This document shows positions 12,185 to 24,348 of a DNA stretch of 64,000 bases, piece after piece. Position numbers and translations under genes: made by a program. How positions within the stretch are numbered: position 1 is the stretch's first letter; each line of letters begins with the position of its first letter. The notes under the pieces were generated by a model. The model had not been told where the DNA came from. It saw only the letters and a list, made by a program, of their open reading frames with translations, and did no database searches. The DNA is from Macrostomum hystrix (lineage: Eukaryota > Platyhelminthes > Macrostomidae): NCBI GenBank assembly GCA_950097015.1, contig CATNEN010000007.1, positions 2,294,001 through 2,358,000 of the forward strand. Reading direction: 5' to 3'.

Positions 12185-15100
12185 GCTGAGAGGCGTTTCT
12201 AAAATATACACGAAGACTAAAATGTACACTCACCAAGGCAAGGATATAAGCTGGATTTTCTAATCCTAAAAAATCTGCTGTCGCATTTCATGTCAGCGCT
12301 GGTGAGTTAGCAGCTTGGAGTTGATGCTGAGCTCATCTAGCTGCCATTTTTTATACTAGCAGTGTTTCTTATTTAAGACCGGTCTCCTTACTAACCAGTA
12401 GAATCCAGTCCAGGCTGTCCGTACTCACAGGGTCTCCTTTTCTTTCTCCCCTCTTCACATGACGCTTCTCTTCCCCTCTCTCTAAAAGCCCATTGGTTTG
12501 GAGCTAGCTTTTCCACCTACACCCTACGCGAGCTGAGCTTTCTACTTCAGTGCTACTCAGAGTGAACGCGAGTGCAAAGCGCTAAAATGGAGATGTGCAC
12601 ATTGGTGAATCTTAGTCTATTGTGCGAGGGTAGAGGCTTGCGCAGCTATTCGGGGCTAAAATTTTAATGAAACTGTTGACTCAATATAGTTGCTCCTTTT
12701 GACTGAGTCATGGGTTGCATTGGAATATCAATTAGGAAGAGCTCAAACAACATCTGCCAATTATATGCAGCAAGTTTTTCCTTGGCTAAGCTATGACTAT
12801 CAGCCGCGATCAGTGAATAAGAAATGGACTGGGAGTTCTACGACCATGGGGGTAGCAAGAATGTGAATGTACTGTCAAAGATTTCTAGCCCATTTTCCTG
12901 CCAGCCTACTAGAACGAGCAACTCCGCTATCTGCCAGGCAAAACAGTAAACTGTGGCAATTGCACAGAGAACTATTAACAGGATTTTTAAGAATTTTTTA
13001 AAATTAAGCTTCTACATTCAAACACTTCTCCAGCATTTCGCTTTTTTGTTGATTGCTGACATTCAACGTTCTTTTTTATGTAAAGGTTGAAAGTTTGGAG
13101 TGAAGTCATATACTACCAACAGTAGTAAGTTTTGCGCTTCTTGCAAGCAGCTTTATATATAGAGTACTTGCGCTCAGTGCAGATTTGTCAGAGTGGATGC
13201 GCATAAATATTCATAGCAAGTGCTTGAGGCGCGTATTCTACAGCTAGGGTAAACTTATAATTCATTCGCGTAGGCTGACGCTCCAGTCAGATATGCAAGA
13301 GTCTCGTACACCTTTGAGACGCTCAATGCATTTGTCGGGCTGAGAAATTCTATCGTCCGTAAGGGCGGTAGGTCCAAATGTCTTACCTGTCGGTTCGATT
13401 TTGGCAAACCTGTGCTCAAAAAATTTTTTAAAGATTGTAAGGTGCAAGATAGTGCCGAAAAGGACTCAGGGGCAACCCTTAGACTTCATGGAAGCTGGTT
13501 AAAATTTGAATGTTTGCTGGACTGATGAAAGCAGGACCGATGAAAGCAGGAACAATGAAAGCAGGACCGATGAAAGCAGGACCGATGAAAGCAGGACCGA
13601 TGAAAGTAGGACCGATGAAAGCAGGACCGATGAAAGCAGGACCGATGAAAGCAGGACCGATGAAAGCAGGACCGATGAAAGTAGGACCGATGAAAGCAGG
13701 ACCGATGAAAGCAGGACCGATGTGACATGGGTTACAGAAAGTACAGGTGGCTTATTGGATAGTGCCCTGGGGTTGCCTATGCCATGCAAAGCAACAATTG
13801 TCATGACAGGATTGTGGTTGGAGCTTGAGTTTGATTGTCTGAGAGGCGCAGAAACAGTCTTCTGGTAGTCTGAAGTCAGGGACCCCACATGAGGGCGTTG
13901 CTATCGCCATTGCCTTTTTAGTTGTCTTTAGATTCGATTGAAATATTTTCAAACTGATGCTCAACTGCCTTTTAATAATATCGGTGTTGTACTCTGAACT
14001 TCTTTTAGGATCTCGCAGGATAATCCAGATCTTTGCTTATATTCCAGCAGTGTAAGTTTCGGTCCTTAATTTGTACTTATGGATACGCAAGCTTTATTTT
14101 AGATCCGACCCATCAGCACTATATTAAGAGGCTACAATCAAGCAGACAAAGCGTGCAAGTTTTCGTGGATTTGTGAGTCAGGGTCTGCGTGACAAAAGTG
14201 CGATAACCACCCCCTAGAAGCTCCGGAGGAAGCGACCACGGGCAGCACTGTACACCTGGGCTTGCTTTATTGATTTTCTAAATAGCATGTCTGCCTTTCC
14301 TAAGCATTCCATTTCTCACCAACGTAGACCGTACCTGTACTCAGAAGGTGAGGAACTATAGCAAGAAGACTGGGTTGTAGCTGAGCGGAGAGAGCGAAAG
14401 AGTCTGTCAGCCAGAGCTCTGCATGGCTGTGTGGGCTGAATCGCTGTCTGAAATCTACGAAATCATCGGACCGTGGCATCCAAAAGAGGAGCCATCCCCA
14501 TGCTGCCACAGCCGCCCCTTCAGCCCCACCTTCCTCATTCTCGCTTCTCTCAATTATTTCACTCCTTCAATTAGCCCAGTGGCCTCCAGACCAGAGATGT
14601 GGGGTGGAGGTCTCAGAATGGGGACAGAGAATGCACCCATACTGCAGTTAGCTGAGTTGAGTGTACTCATCAACAGTAGAGAGAAAGAAACCGGAGCAGC
14701 GTGCACTAGCGACATTCATTCCAGTCTCTCTAAGCTGTGACTGTCTCTTCTCAATACCTTCTGTCGTGTCAGGCCAGAACAAGGCCAGCACAATGGAGGC
14801 TGCAGGCTGGACTCCTAGTGCCAACGTAAGTTCTGCCTTCATCATCTGAATAGAATGAATAAGGGGATATTAAGGAAGTTTGGAACAGCGAAGAATAGAA
14901 AGGCGAGAGGTGGAGCACGGCCAGTTTAGCCAGCCACCTCCACACATACACTCCCCCTCCAGAAGCCTCCGCAAGCTGCATACAAAAGGAGGCTTTCTGC
15001 ACTCTCACTCTGTCTTTTCTCGCTCCTCTCTCTCCCTCCCTCAGACCTGACAATTCAAGCCAGCCGACTGAGTGGAGAACAACGGGAGGCTTAGACTGAA

Positions 15101-15449
15101 ATCATTCTCCAAGCTCTGGACTATTGTATGTAAGTTACCACCGACAACTGCCAGACTGTAATATTCTATTCGATTTATATCTTCGCAATTTTGCTTAGTT
15201 TAATACCCTCGGTGAATAGTAAAAGTATACAGGCGAACAAAGCAATAAACATCTAAAGTTAATGTTTAATGTCTTTGTGTTCATGAATTAGTAAATGATA
15301 TGACGTTATACATGTACTATTTGCGCAGAATAGGGGCAGGAGTAGGGAAGCGGTTTGATGCAAAAATCGGACGGTACATTCTTCTAAAAGCTTGTTGAGC
15401 CAGTTTGTTAAAATGGCAAAACTCAAAATTTCCGCTCAGACTTAAAAGA
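12185..15449. other. Intergenic region between ADAM and ankyrin genes
   Basis: Divergent spacer: upstream of the minus-strand ADAM gene and the plus-strand ankyrin gene, so both promoters should lie here. It contains a 15-bp array (13515-13722). Possible 5' UTR splice signals on the plus strand: ATGGAGGCTGCAGG at 14793 leads to a donor CCAAC/gtaagt at 14826; a further gtaagt lies near 15130; an acceptor tttgcgcag ends at 15327. I could not join these into one transcript with certainty. Confidence 0.4.
13515..13722. repeat. 15-bp tandem array
   Basis: About 14 units of AAAGCAGGACCGATG, a few with AAAGTAGG. Because 15 is a multiple of 3, several frames stay open on both strands; none looks like a gene. 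Confidence 0.9.
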
Positions 15450-18400
15450 ATGGCGGACGACACCCAGAAGCCAGAGCAACTGCCGGAAGATGAAGAGGAA
15501 GAAGTCATTCAACTGCCAGACGATGAAAATTATTCGGAGGCAACGATGGCGGCCGAGTTATTCAACATTATAGAGTCAGGCGACGTGGAGCAGCTAAAGC
15601 TCTACCATGAAAGTGGAAAATCGTTGGAAGGCCGTGCGCCGAATCCATTCCGAGACACTGCGGTACATCTCGCGGCCGTCTCTGGAAACCTAGAGATGCT
15701 GCGGTTCCTGCACGAGCACGGTCTCAGCATCCATGCCGAGAACCGCGATGGTAAGACCCCAGCGCATCTCGCCGCGGCAAATTCTCGCATCGACGTGCTT
15801 GAATATCTCAGAGAGGTTGATAAGACAGGGGAGATTCTGCTTGTCGTTGATCGTGAGGGCAACTCACTGGTCCACTGCGCTGAGACGCAGGAGGTTGTTG
15901 ATTACCTCCAAAGTCACGGACTGAACGCAGACGCCGACGAGAGCCGCCTGTCGCGCGAGCTACTGGCGCAGGTCAGATCCGGCGATCTTGACGCAGTAAA
16001 ACAGTTTCATGAGGCTGGCAAGAAAGTGCGCGGCCGCACTCGTAGCAGCGAGACAGTCATGCATATCGCCGCCGACGTCGGTCAAGTCGGCATCCTGCGC
16101 TTCCTGCATGAGACGGCCGGACTGCCGGTGGCTCTTGAAGACAACGAAGGTGACACTCCGGCTCACGCAGCCGCCATGGCCGGACAGACAGATGTTCTGC
16201 GTTACTTTCAAGAGGTTGACCCATCGCTACTGACGGCGCGGGACTACCTCGGCCGGACCCCAGCTCACTTTGCAGCGCAGGGCGGCTCAGTAGAAGCTCT
16301 AGAGCTGCTGCTTGACGCTGACACAACTGGCGAGATGCTCACCGCATTGGACGACGAAGAGAAGTCGTTGATGCACTACACAGAGAGTCAGGCAGTGGTA
16401 GACCTACTAATTAAGCGTGGCATTCCAATTAGCGTTGATGAGAGTCGTCTGTCCTCGGAGCTTATTAGCTTGATCAAAGCTGGAGATGCGGAGGCTGTTA
16501 AAGCGTACCACCTGGCAGGTAACAAGCTTTGCGGCTGCTATAGCGACGACGATATGCAGCAGCTTACGGCGGTGCACTTCGCTGCAGCTATGGGCGCGTG
16601 CGCCGTGCTCCGCTACCTGGACGATTGCGGCCTTGCTCTCGACGCCTCCGACAGCAGCGGTCGAAGCGCTGCTCATCTTGCCGCGCAGAATGGCAGCGCG
16701 GAGGTTCTCTCTTTCTTATATGAGCGTAAACCGGAGCTACTGTTGGCCAAGGACTACCAGGGACGGTCCCCGGCTCACCTGGCCGCTCTGCACGGAAGCC
16801 TGGAGGCACTGAGGATGCTACTCGAGCGTCGGCCGGAGCTATCCTCAGAGGCGGATCACTTCGGAAAAACTCCGTTGCAGTACGCAGACACTGTGGAGGC
16901 CTGTAGACTACTGACGGAAGCTGGTTGCCCCACACCTATGGAAGAGAGTCGTCTGGCTGATCAGGTAAACCTCTATTTACAGTGTGTTTATAGTAGACGT
17001 ATCTTACCTTATCTTCAACATCTTACCTTATCTTAACTTACCTGAACAGCCATTGTTTTTTGCTTTTATGGGCTATTGAGATTTTTTGGTACATCTAATG
17101 ATAGTATCCTTGCTCCATTGTCTAGGTGGTTGACATGGTGATGGCTTGTGAGCTGGAGCAGTTGCGTCAGTTCGCGGCCGGCGGCGGCAAGCTAGTCGGT
17201 CTGTACTCGGACGATAGCGTTCACGGCTTCACTTCTGTGCACTTTGCTGCAGGAGTCGGAAGTCGTGACATTGTCGACTTCCTGCACAGCCAGGGCGTTG
17301 GATTGACGGCCACCAACGAAGATGGCACCGCACCGGTGCACCTTGCTGCTAGGAACGGTCGACTCGGAGTTCTTGAATACCTCGTCGAAAAGGCCGGGCC
17401 GGAGGTCTTGGCTCTCCCAGACGCTAAGGGTCGGACCCCGGCGCACTTTGCTACATTAAACGGTCATATTGAGGTGCTGCAGTTCCTTGACCAGCAAGAT
17501 CCAAGTGGTGCACTCTTCCTGGCGTTGGATCGCGACGAAAAATCTTTGATGCATTTCGCGGAGTCCGGCGAGATCGCGCGCTTTCTTACGGAGAAAGGTG
17601 TGAAGACCAGCGCAGCTGAGAGCATTCTTTCGCAGCAGCTGTTCTACACCATCATGTCCGGCGATGTAGCCGCAGTTAAGAAGTTTGCTGCTGACGGCGG
17701 GAAACTCCAAGGTGAGGAAAGCGTAACTTGAAAGCTGCCTTTCCAAACTAAGCCCCAGTTATTCTCCAGCAAAGCTTTACTTTAGGACTACTTCTTATGA
17801 TTTATTCGTACGATTATATTTCATATTCATTATAGGAAGGTTATTCCGACATAGTTCGAGCGTACAAGCACAGGCAAAAATTAGTAGCAAGCTATTCATC
17901 GAAGTTAGTAGACTGAGCTCTGTCCCCCTAGTACTGAATAATGGACGAGCAAGCGCCTCAGAGTTTAGACAATCCAGCACGTTTTATGCACTGGGGCTAA
18001 GCTTCAAGCGCCTGAAGTTAATAATGCAAACCCTGAATACTCACAAATCGTATCTAACGAAAAAATTGGCCGGCTATTATATCTTAAACTTCGCGGATGT
18101 GTTGTGAAACTAAAAATACTGAGCAACAAAAATCAATCAAGAAAATGTAAAATTATTTGCTTATCTTTCTTCCCATCAATTGCTTAGAATTCAACCTGTT
18201 GCTTCTTCAAACAGGTCGCACCAATGATGAGCACCGCGGTACTGCAGTGCATGTGGCTAGCCTGAAGGGAAACGTCGCCCTGGTGGAGTTCCTGCACCAG
18301 GAGGGGCTCTCCCTGGACGCAGAGGACAGCAACGGCGATACAGCCGCCCACTTCGCCGCCATGAAGGGCCACACGGAACTGCTCGAATTTCTGTGCAACA

Positions 18401-21400
18401 CCTGTCAGGATGAGAAAGATTCGTGCAAGCCCTTAAAGGTGCGCAACATCCACGGCCAGACTCCTGGTCACCTTGCCGCTCTCAACGGCCACCTTGGTGT
18501 TCTACAATTCATCGCTAGTCGAGATCCATCTGGTGAACTGCTTAAAGCTCTTGACGACACGGGTCGCTCGCTACTGCAGTGTACGGACAGTGCAGATGTG
18601 TGTGATTTTCTTGAAAACCACGGCGTCACATTAGAATTCGAGGAGAGCAGAATTCCGAAGGATCTCATTAACATTCTGATGTCCGGAGAGCTAGAGTTTC
18701 TCAAGCAGTACCAGCGAGCTGGCAAACGTCTGAAAGGCATCACAGTCGGTCACTTTGTATCCATGCTCGGCCATTTAGAGCTGTTACAATTCCTGCACGA
18801 CCTCGGAATCAGCCTCATTACCAAAAACCGCGATGGCATTACACCAGCTCACTTGGCTGCTCGCAGCGGTCACGTGCATATACTAAAGTATATTAGAGAG
18901 ATAAGCCCTGATGAATTAGTGCTAGAAGCCAAAGATTCTTCGGGTCAAACTCCAGCACACCTGGCAGCACTAACAGGGCAACTTCAGGTTCTAGAATACC
19001 TTGTGTCCGAGCTAGGTGATGACAGTTGTCTGCAGGCAGTCGACAACTCAGGTAGGACCCTAATGCATTGCACGGATAGTGGCGAGATTGTAGCCTTTCT
19101 TCGAGGGCATGGAGTCAATACTGACGTCAACGCCAGCCGTCTGCATCATGATGTCATTGACGCTATCATGTCACAAGACCTTGAAGCACTGAAGGCTTTC
19201 TCTGAGGCTGGTGGAAAACTTCAGGGTATCTACCGAGGCGAGGACGTCGACGGTTTCTCTGCAGGACACTTTGCGGCTGCCGTCGGTTCAATAGAAATTA
19301 TTCAATTTTTAAATGATAATGACATTCAGCTCGACCTTCTCGATGCGGATGGAGCGACACCGGCACACCTGGCCTCCAGAAATGGACACTTGGAGGCTCT
19401 AATGCTGCTACAGTCTATCTGGAAAGTCGATCAGTCCGGCGACTTCCTACACCACACGGACTCTAATGGGCGCACCATGGGACATCTTGCTGCGATGAAC
19501 GGTCATCTAGATGTGATAAAGTATTTACACGACCTAGATGAAACCAAGACCATACTGCAGACGCTAGACACAGACGAAAGATCTCTAATCCACTACACTG
19601 ACAGCGGGCCAGTAGTTGAATTTCTTACCAGCTGTGGAGTTCAAACAAGTATCGACGAAAGCCGCCTCTCGAACCAGTTGGTACATATCCTTCAGTCTGG
19701 CAGTGTGCAGCAGTTGCGCGATTTTCTCGACTCTGGTGGAAAGCTCCGAGGACGAACCAACGACCAGAACTGGAATACTGCCGCCCATGTTGCTGCAGCT
19801 GAAGACCGCGCCGATTTACTTGCCGTTGTATATTCTTTGGATACGCACTGTCTGGAGCTACGCAACTTCGATGGCTGTACTCCGGCACACCTAGCTGCCC
19901 GCAGTGGTAGCCTAAATGTTCTGCGCTTTATACGGGACACGGATGCCGATCTTCTTCACGAGCTGGACTTCTATGGCGCTGGTCTGTTGCACTACGCGTC
20001 TAGCCCGGAGGTGCTCCAGTTTCTGCTCGTTGAAGCTCGCTTAGATCCGTTTGCAGCGGACGACAATGGTGCTACTATTGGCCATGCAGCTAGCCTAAAT
20101 GGCTGCTGCGATGTTCTTCTGTGCCTGCGCGACCATCCGGAGCTGCGCAGGCTGCTATTCTCTGTAGACGCGACAGGCAAGACACCGATGCATTACGCGG
20201 AGAGCGCTGAGGTTGCTGAATTACTCCAGGAAGCCGGACTGGACACCAGACCGGAAGAAAGTAGACTTTCACGCGATCTCTTTAATATTTGCATGTCTGG
20301 TGACCTACACAGCCTGCAAGAGTTTCACGCCTGTGGATACAAATTGCTTGGTCGAACTGCCGACCGCTACGGCGGAAATGCCGCTCATGTAGCCACTGTA
20401 GCCGGTCATCTCCCAGTTTTGCGGTACCTTGCGGATAACGGCGTCGATATAGCCTTTCGAGACTTTGAAGGAAACACACCGGCGCATTTGGCCGTTTGGG
20501 CAAATGATTTGGAAATACTGCGCTTTTTACTTGAGCATGACAAGAAAGGCGACATACTTGAAGCACAAGACTTAGAGGGCCGGACACCAATGCATCTCGC
20601 TGAGAGTGCAGAGATCGCCGCTTTCCTTGAACGCTGTGGCTCTCAAACACCAATTAGCGAAAGTCGCTTGCCTGCTCAGCTAATTAGCATTATTCGATCC
20701 GGGGAGATGTCCGCTCTCGAGGCCTATTATGAAGCCGGTGGGAAAATACTTGGTCGAACCAGTGACGCTTTCGGAGATACAGCCATTCATGTGGCCGCAA
20801 TGGAAGGCCGTCCTGAGATGATCCGATTCCTGCACACTCATGGATTGGACGTAACAGCTGAAAACCGAGCCGATCAAGTTCGCCCAGCGCATCTGGCTGC
20901 GCTTAAGGGTCACCTGGAAGTAATGCGCTGCATCTTGGAATTGGCCGGTCCTGAGGCTCTACGAGTCGAGACTGAAGGCGGCAGCAGCTGCATGCACTGC
21001 GCTGTTCAGGGGGGCAACCAAGAAGCTGTGAAGTTTCTTCGCTCCGAGATTAATCTGCCAGTTGACAAGGCGAACAGGGCTGGCACGGCACCTGCACATT
21101 TTGCCGCACGCTACGGCCGACTTGACATTCTGGAATACCTTGCCAGCGAGGACACTAGCGGCAATTTGCTGCAGATCCGCGACGGAAGTAATCAAACACT
21201 GATGCACTACGCAAGCACTACGGAATTGGTTCGATATCTACATGAGAACGGGCTATCAACAATGGCAGTTGATGATAATGGAGCTACACCTGGTCACTGG
21301 GCTGCACAGTACAATTTAGCACCTGTGCTACGTCTCCTATGCGAATTTGACAAGCCAGAGACTGTACTCTTGGCTGAGGACAACAGAGGCGAGACACCAG

Positions 21401-24348
21401 GTCACATCGCTGCGCTAAACGGATCTTTTGACGTTCTGCAGTTAATCAAGGAAATTGACAACGACGGAAAAGCCCTGGCGGCCACTGACAATATGGAGCA
21501 GAGCTTAATGCACTATGCGAGTAGCCCGAAAATTGCCAAATTCTTGCTCGAATGTGGGCTAAGCCTAGCTGCCAAGGATGCGAACGGAGCGACACCTGGT
21601 CATTATGCTGCTAAGAATGGCCGCTTAGATCTCTTGGCCTTTCTGCTTGACCAGGACCCGAGTGGTCAGCTTCTGAGAGAGTTAGACTCCGCCGGAAACA
21701 CCCTTATGCATTACGCCGAGGACTCTGAAGTCGTAGACTTCCTGCAGCAGAACGGTCTGCCCATTCGTGCTGACGAAAGTCGTTTACCGAGTGAACTGAT
21801 CGACATTATATGCTCGGGCAGTGTGGACCGGCTGCATAGATATGTGCGCATGGGTCGAAAAGTGCGAGGTCGTTGCTACGAAGGCTGCTACGGGGGTAAT
21901 GCGGTGCACGTTGCCGCCGGTTGCGGCAGTGTTCCCATGGTTCAATTCTTTGAAGACATCGGCTTCAGCCTAGCCTCCACTGACCTTGCTGGCAATACGG
22001 TGGCTCATTTTGCAGCTTTATACGGTCACGTCAACCTTTTAGAGTACATCATGGCCCGAGATCCCAGCAAAACTCTTGTAAGCCTCAGAGACTATCGAGG
22101 TAGAACACCTGCTCATCTTGCGGCGCTCACTGGTAGCATAGAGGTTCTAAAATTCTTGCGAAGTCTCGATGAGGAGGGAAGCTTGTTGCTGGCAAGAGAT
22201 TTTCAGGGTGATTCTCTGATGCACTATGCCAGCAGTGCGGAGGTTGCCAACTTTCTACTTGAGTGTGACGTCAAGACCAGTGTGGAAGAAAGTCGCCTGT
22301 CCGAAGCAGCCATCGATGCTGTATTGTCAGGTGACGAAGCCGAAATCAAGGGCCTCTATGAAGCCGGTGAGAAGCTGCTTGGTTTGTACGCGGAGGATGG
22401 AGTGCGCGGCTTCAATCTGTGTCACATTGCGGCTGTCAAAGGCCACTATGATGCTTTTAAGTTTTTGCATAGTGTGGGAATAGACGTGAAGGCGGCCAAC
22501 AGTCAAGGTGCGACACCTGCACACCTGGCTGCCAGAGCGGGCTGCCTGCCAATACTAGAATTTTTGCTGACGATAGACGCCGATCTGTTGAAAAGTCGTG
22601 ACGCAGAAGGTCAGACGCCGATGAACTATACTGAGTCGAAGGCAGTGGCAGATTTTCTAGCGGCAAATGGCGTCGAGACTAGCATACACGAAAGTCGACT
22701 GCCTGGTCGACTAATTGAGATTCTGGTAGACGGAGACTTGGCACAGCTTACCGAGTACCACAAGGCAGGCAACAAGCTGGCTGGCCGCACCAGCAACTGG
22801 AACTCCGCTGCACACATAGCCGTTGTTGAAGATAAAATTGAAGCTCTGAAGTACCTTAATGAGAATGGAGTTCGAATTGTCACTCGGAACCGCCGTGGGT
22901 GCACACCGGGTCATCTGGCTGCCCTGAATGGCCGTCTGGAAGCTCTGCGCTACCTGCTGGCCCAAGACGGTGGCAAGGAGGCAGCCAAAACTACCGACGC
23001 GAAGGGTCTAAGCCTGTTGCACTACGCTAGTTCGGCAGAGGTTGCTGAGCTACTTGTATTGGAGGCCGGCCTCGATCCAGATGCACGTGACGATGAAGGC
23101 GCTGGTCCAGCGCACTCAGCTGCGCTCAACGGTCACACTGAAGTGTTAAAGTACTTGCTGAGCCTTCCGAACGGCCAGAAGCTACTTTCCGCTGTGGACA
23201 AGGAAGGCCAAGGCCTAATGCATCACGCCGGATCGCCGGAGGTGCTTGACCTGTTGATAGAAAAAGGACTAGACCCGATGTCACGGGACTCAAACGGAGC
23301 CACAGTAGCGCATGTTGCCGCCATGAACGATAACGCGGAAGTTCTTGGTCATATTCGCAGTTTGTCCTGCGCTGAACAGCTCCTGAAGTCCAAGAATTCG
23401 GCTGGCCGTACCGCTATGCACTTTGCCCGAAGTACTGAAGTGGCCCAGCTTCTCTCGCTCAGCGGCTTGCCTGTTGATGAACCAGATGATCAAGGTGTGA
23501 CTCCGGCCCACACGGCTGTGCTCAGTGACAACCTGGAGGTACTGCGCTGTCTATTAGAACTTGACGAGCGAAGTAACTCAGCTGCTGGCGCTGCGGCTGC
23601 TACCGGGGGTCTTCTTGAGGAGGTGGACGCCAGCGGTCGCGGCTTGGTTCACTATGCTAGAAGCGATGTAGCGCTGGACTTTCTACTGCACCTCGGTTTG
23701 CAGCCTGCTGCCACAGATTCCCAGGGCGCAAACATCGCGCATGTAGCCGCATGGAAGAACTGTCAGGACATGCTAGTCTACCTAGCTCGCGAAGGCCTCG
23801 AGGAGGTACTGATAGCAACAGACAAGCGTGGCCAGACGGCATTGCACTATGCCTGCTCTGCAGACGTTGTTGACTTTCTAGTCTTTCTCGGTGTGCCATT
23901 GGATGCAGTTGATGAGGAGGGAGCCACAGTGGCACACGCAGCAGCCAAGCACGGCCACGTTGACGTGCTAGACTACTTGCATGCCAGCGTTGAAGAGGAA
24001 GAGGAATTTGATCCTGAGGGTGACAAGGCTGAGCCACTGATCAAGCGCCTGACGCCTTCTGGCAAGTCGCCACTGCACTTTGCTGCAGCGTGCGGCCACG
24101 CAACCGCTGTTCGCCTTCTGTTGGCTAGCGGTCTCAACGCTCGGTCCAGGGACGCCAGTGGTCGGGCGCCTGCCCACTACGCGGCCACCAGTGGACACAT
24201 CGAAGTTCTGCGCGCGATTGCTGGCGCGGACGCTGGCGCACTGGAGGAGGCCTCCGAGGAGGGCAAGACCTGTCGCGACTACGCTGAATCAGCCGGACAT
24301 AGCGCCGTGGTCGATTTCCTGGTCGATGCAGCGAAGGGCGAGCAGTGA
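15450..24348 (+). CDS. Giant ankyrin-repeat protein with a long-period super-repeat
   Basis: Exons 15450-16964, 17126-17711 and 18215-24348 join in frame: 8235 bp, 2744 aa. The start ATG (MADDTQKPEQ) sits in AAAAGAATGG; an in-frame upstream ATG at 15405 is possible. After an acidic N-terminus the whole protein consists of ankyrin units (GxTPAHLAAxxGHxxVLxFL), so it is probably an elongated intracellular scaffold. No kinase, death, SAM or membrane domain is visible. A linker of the form ESRLSxxLxxxIxSGDxxxLxxYxxAGxKLxGR recurs at about residues 163, 330, 498, 669, 842, 1006, 1180, 1381, 1515, 1887, 2058 and 2192. It usually follows a shortened unit of the LMHYxxSxEVxxFL type. The last 550 residues lack the linker. 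The 6.1-kb third exon has no intron. I do not know a named ortholog. Confidence 0.9.

Noticed and set aside
14423..14740. 105-codon plus-strand frame (MAVWAESLSEIYEIIG...)
   Set aside because: No splice context, no recognisable domain, and composition changes along its length; treated as chance.
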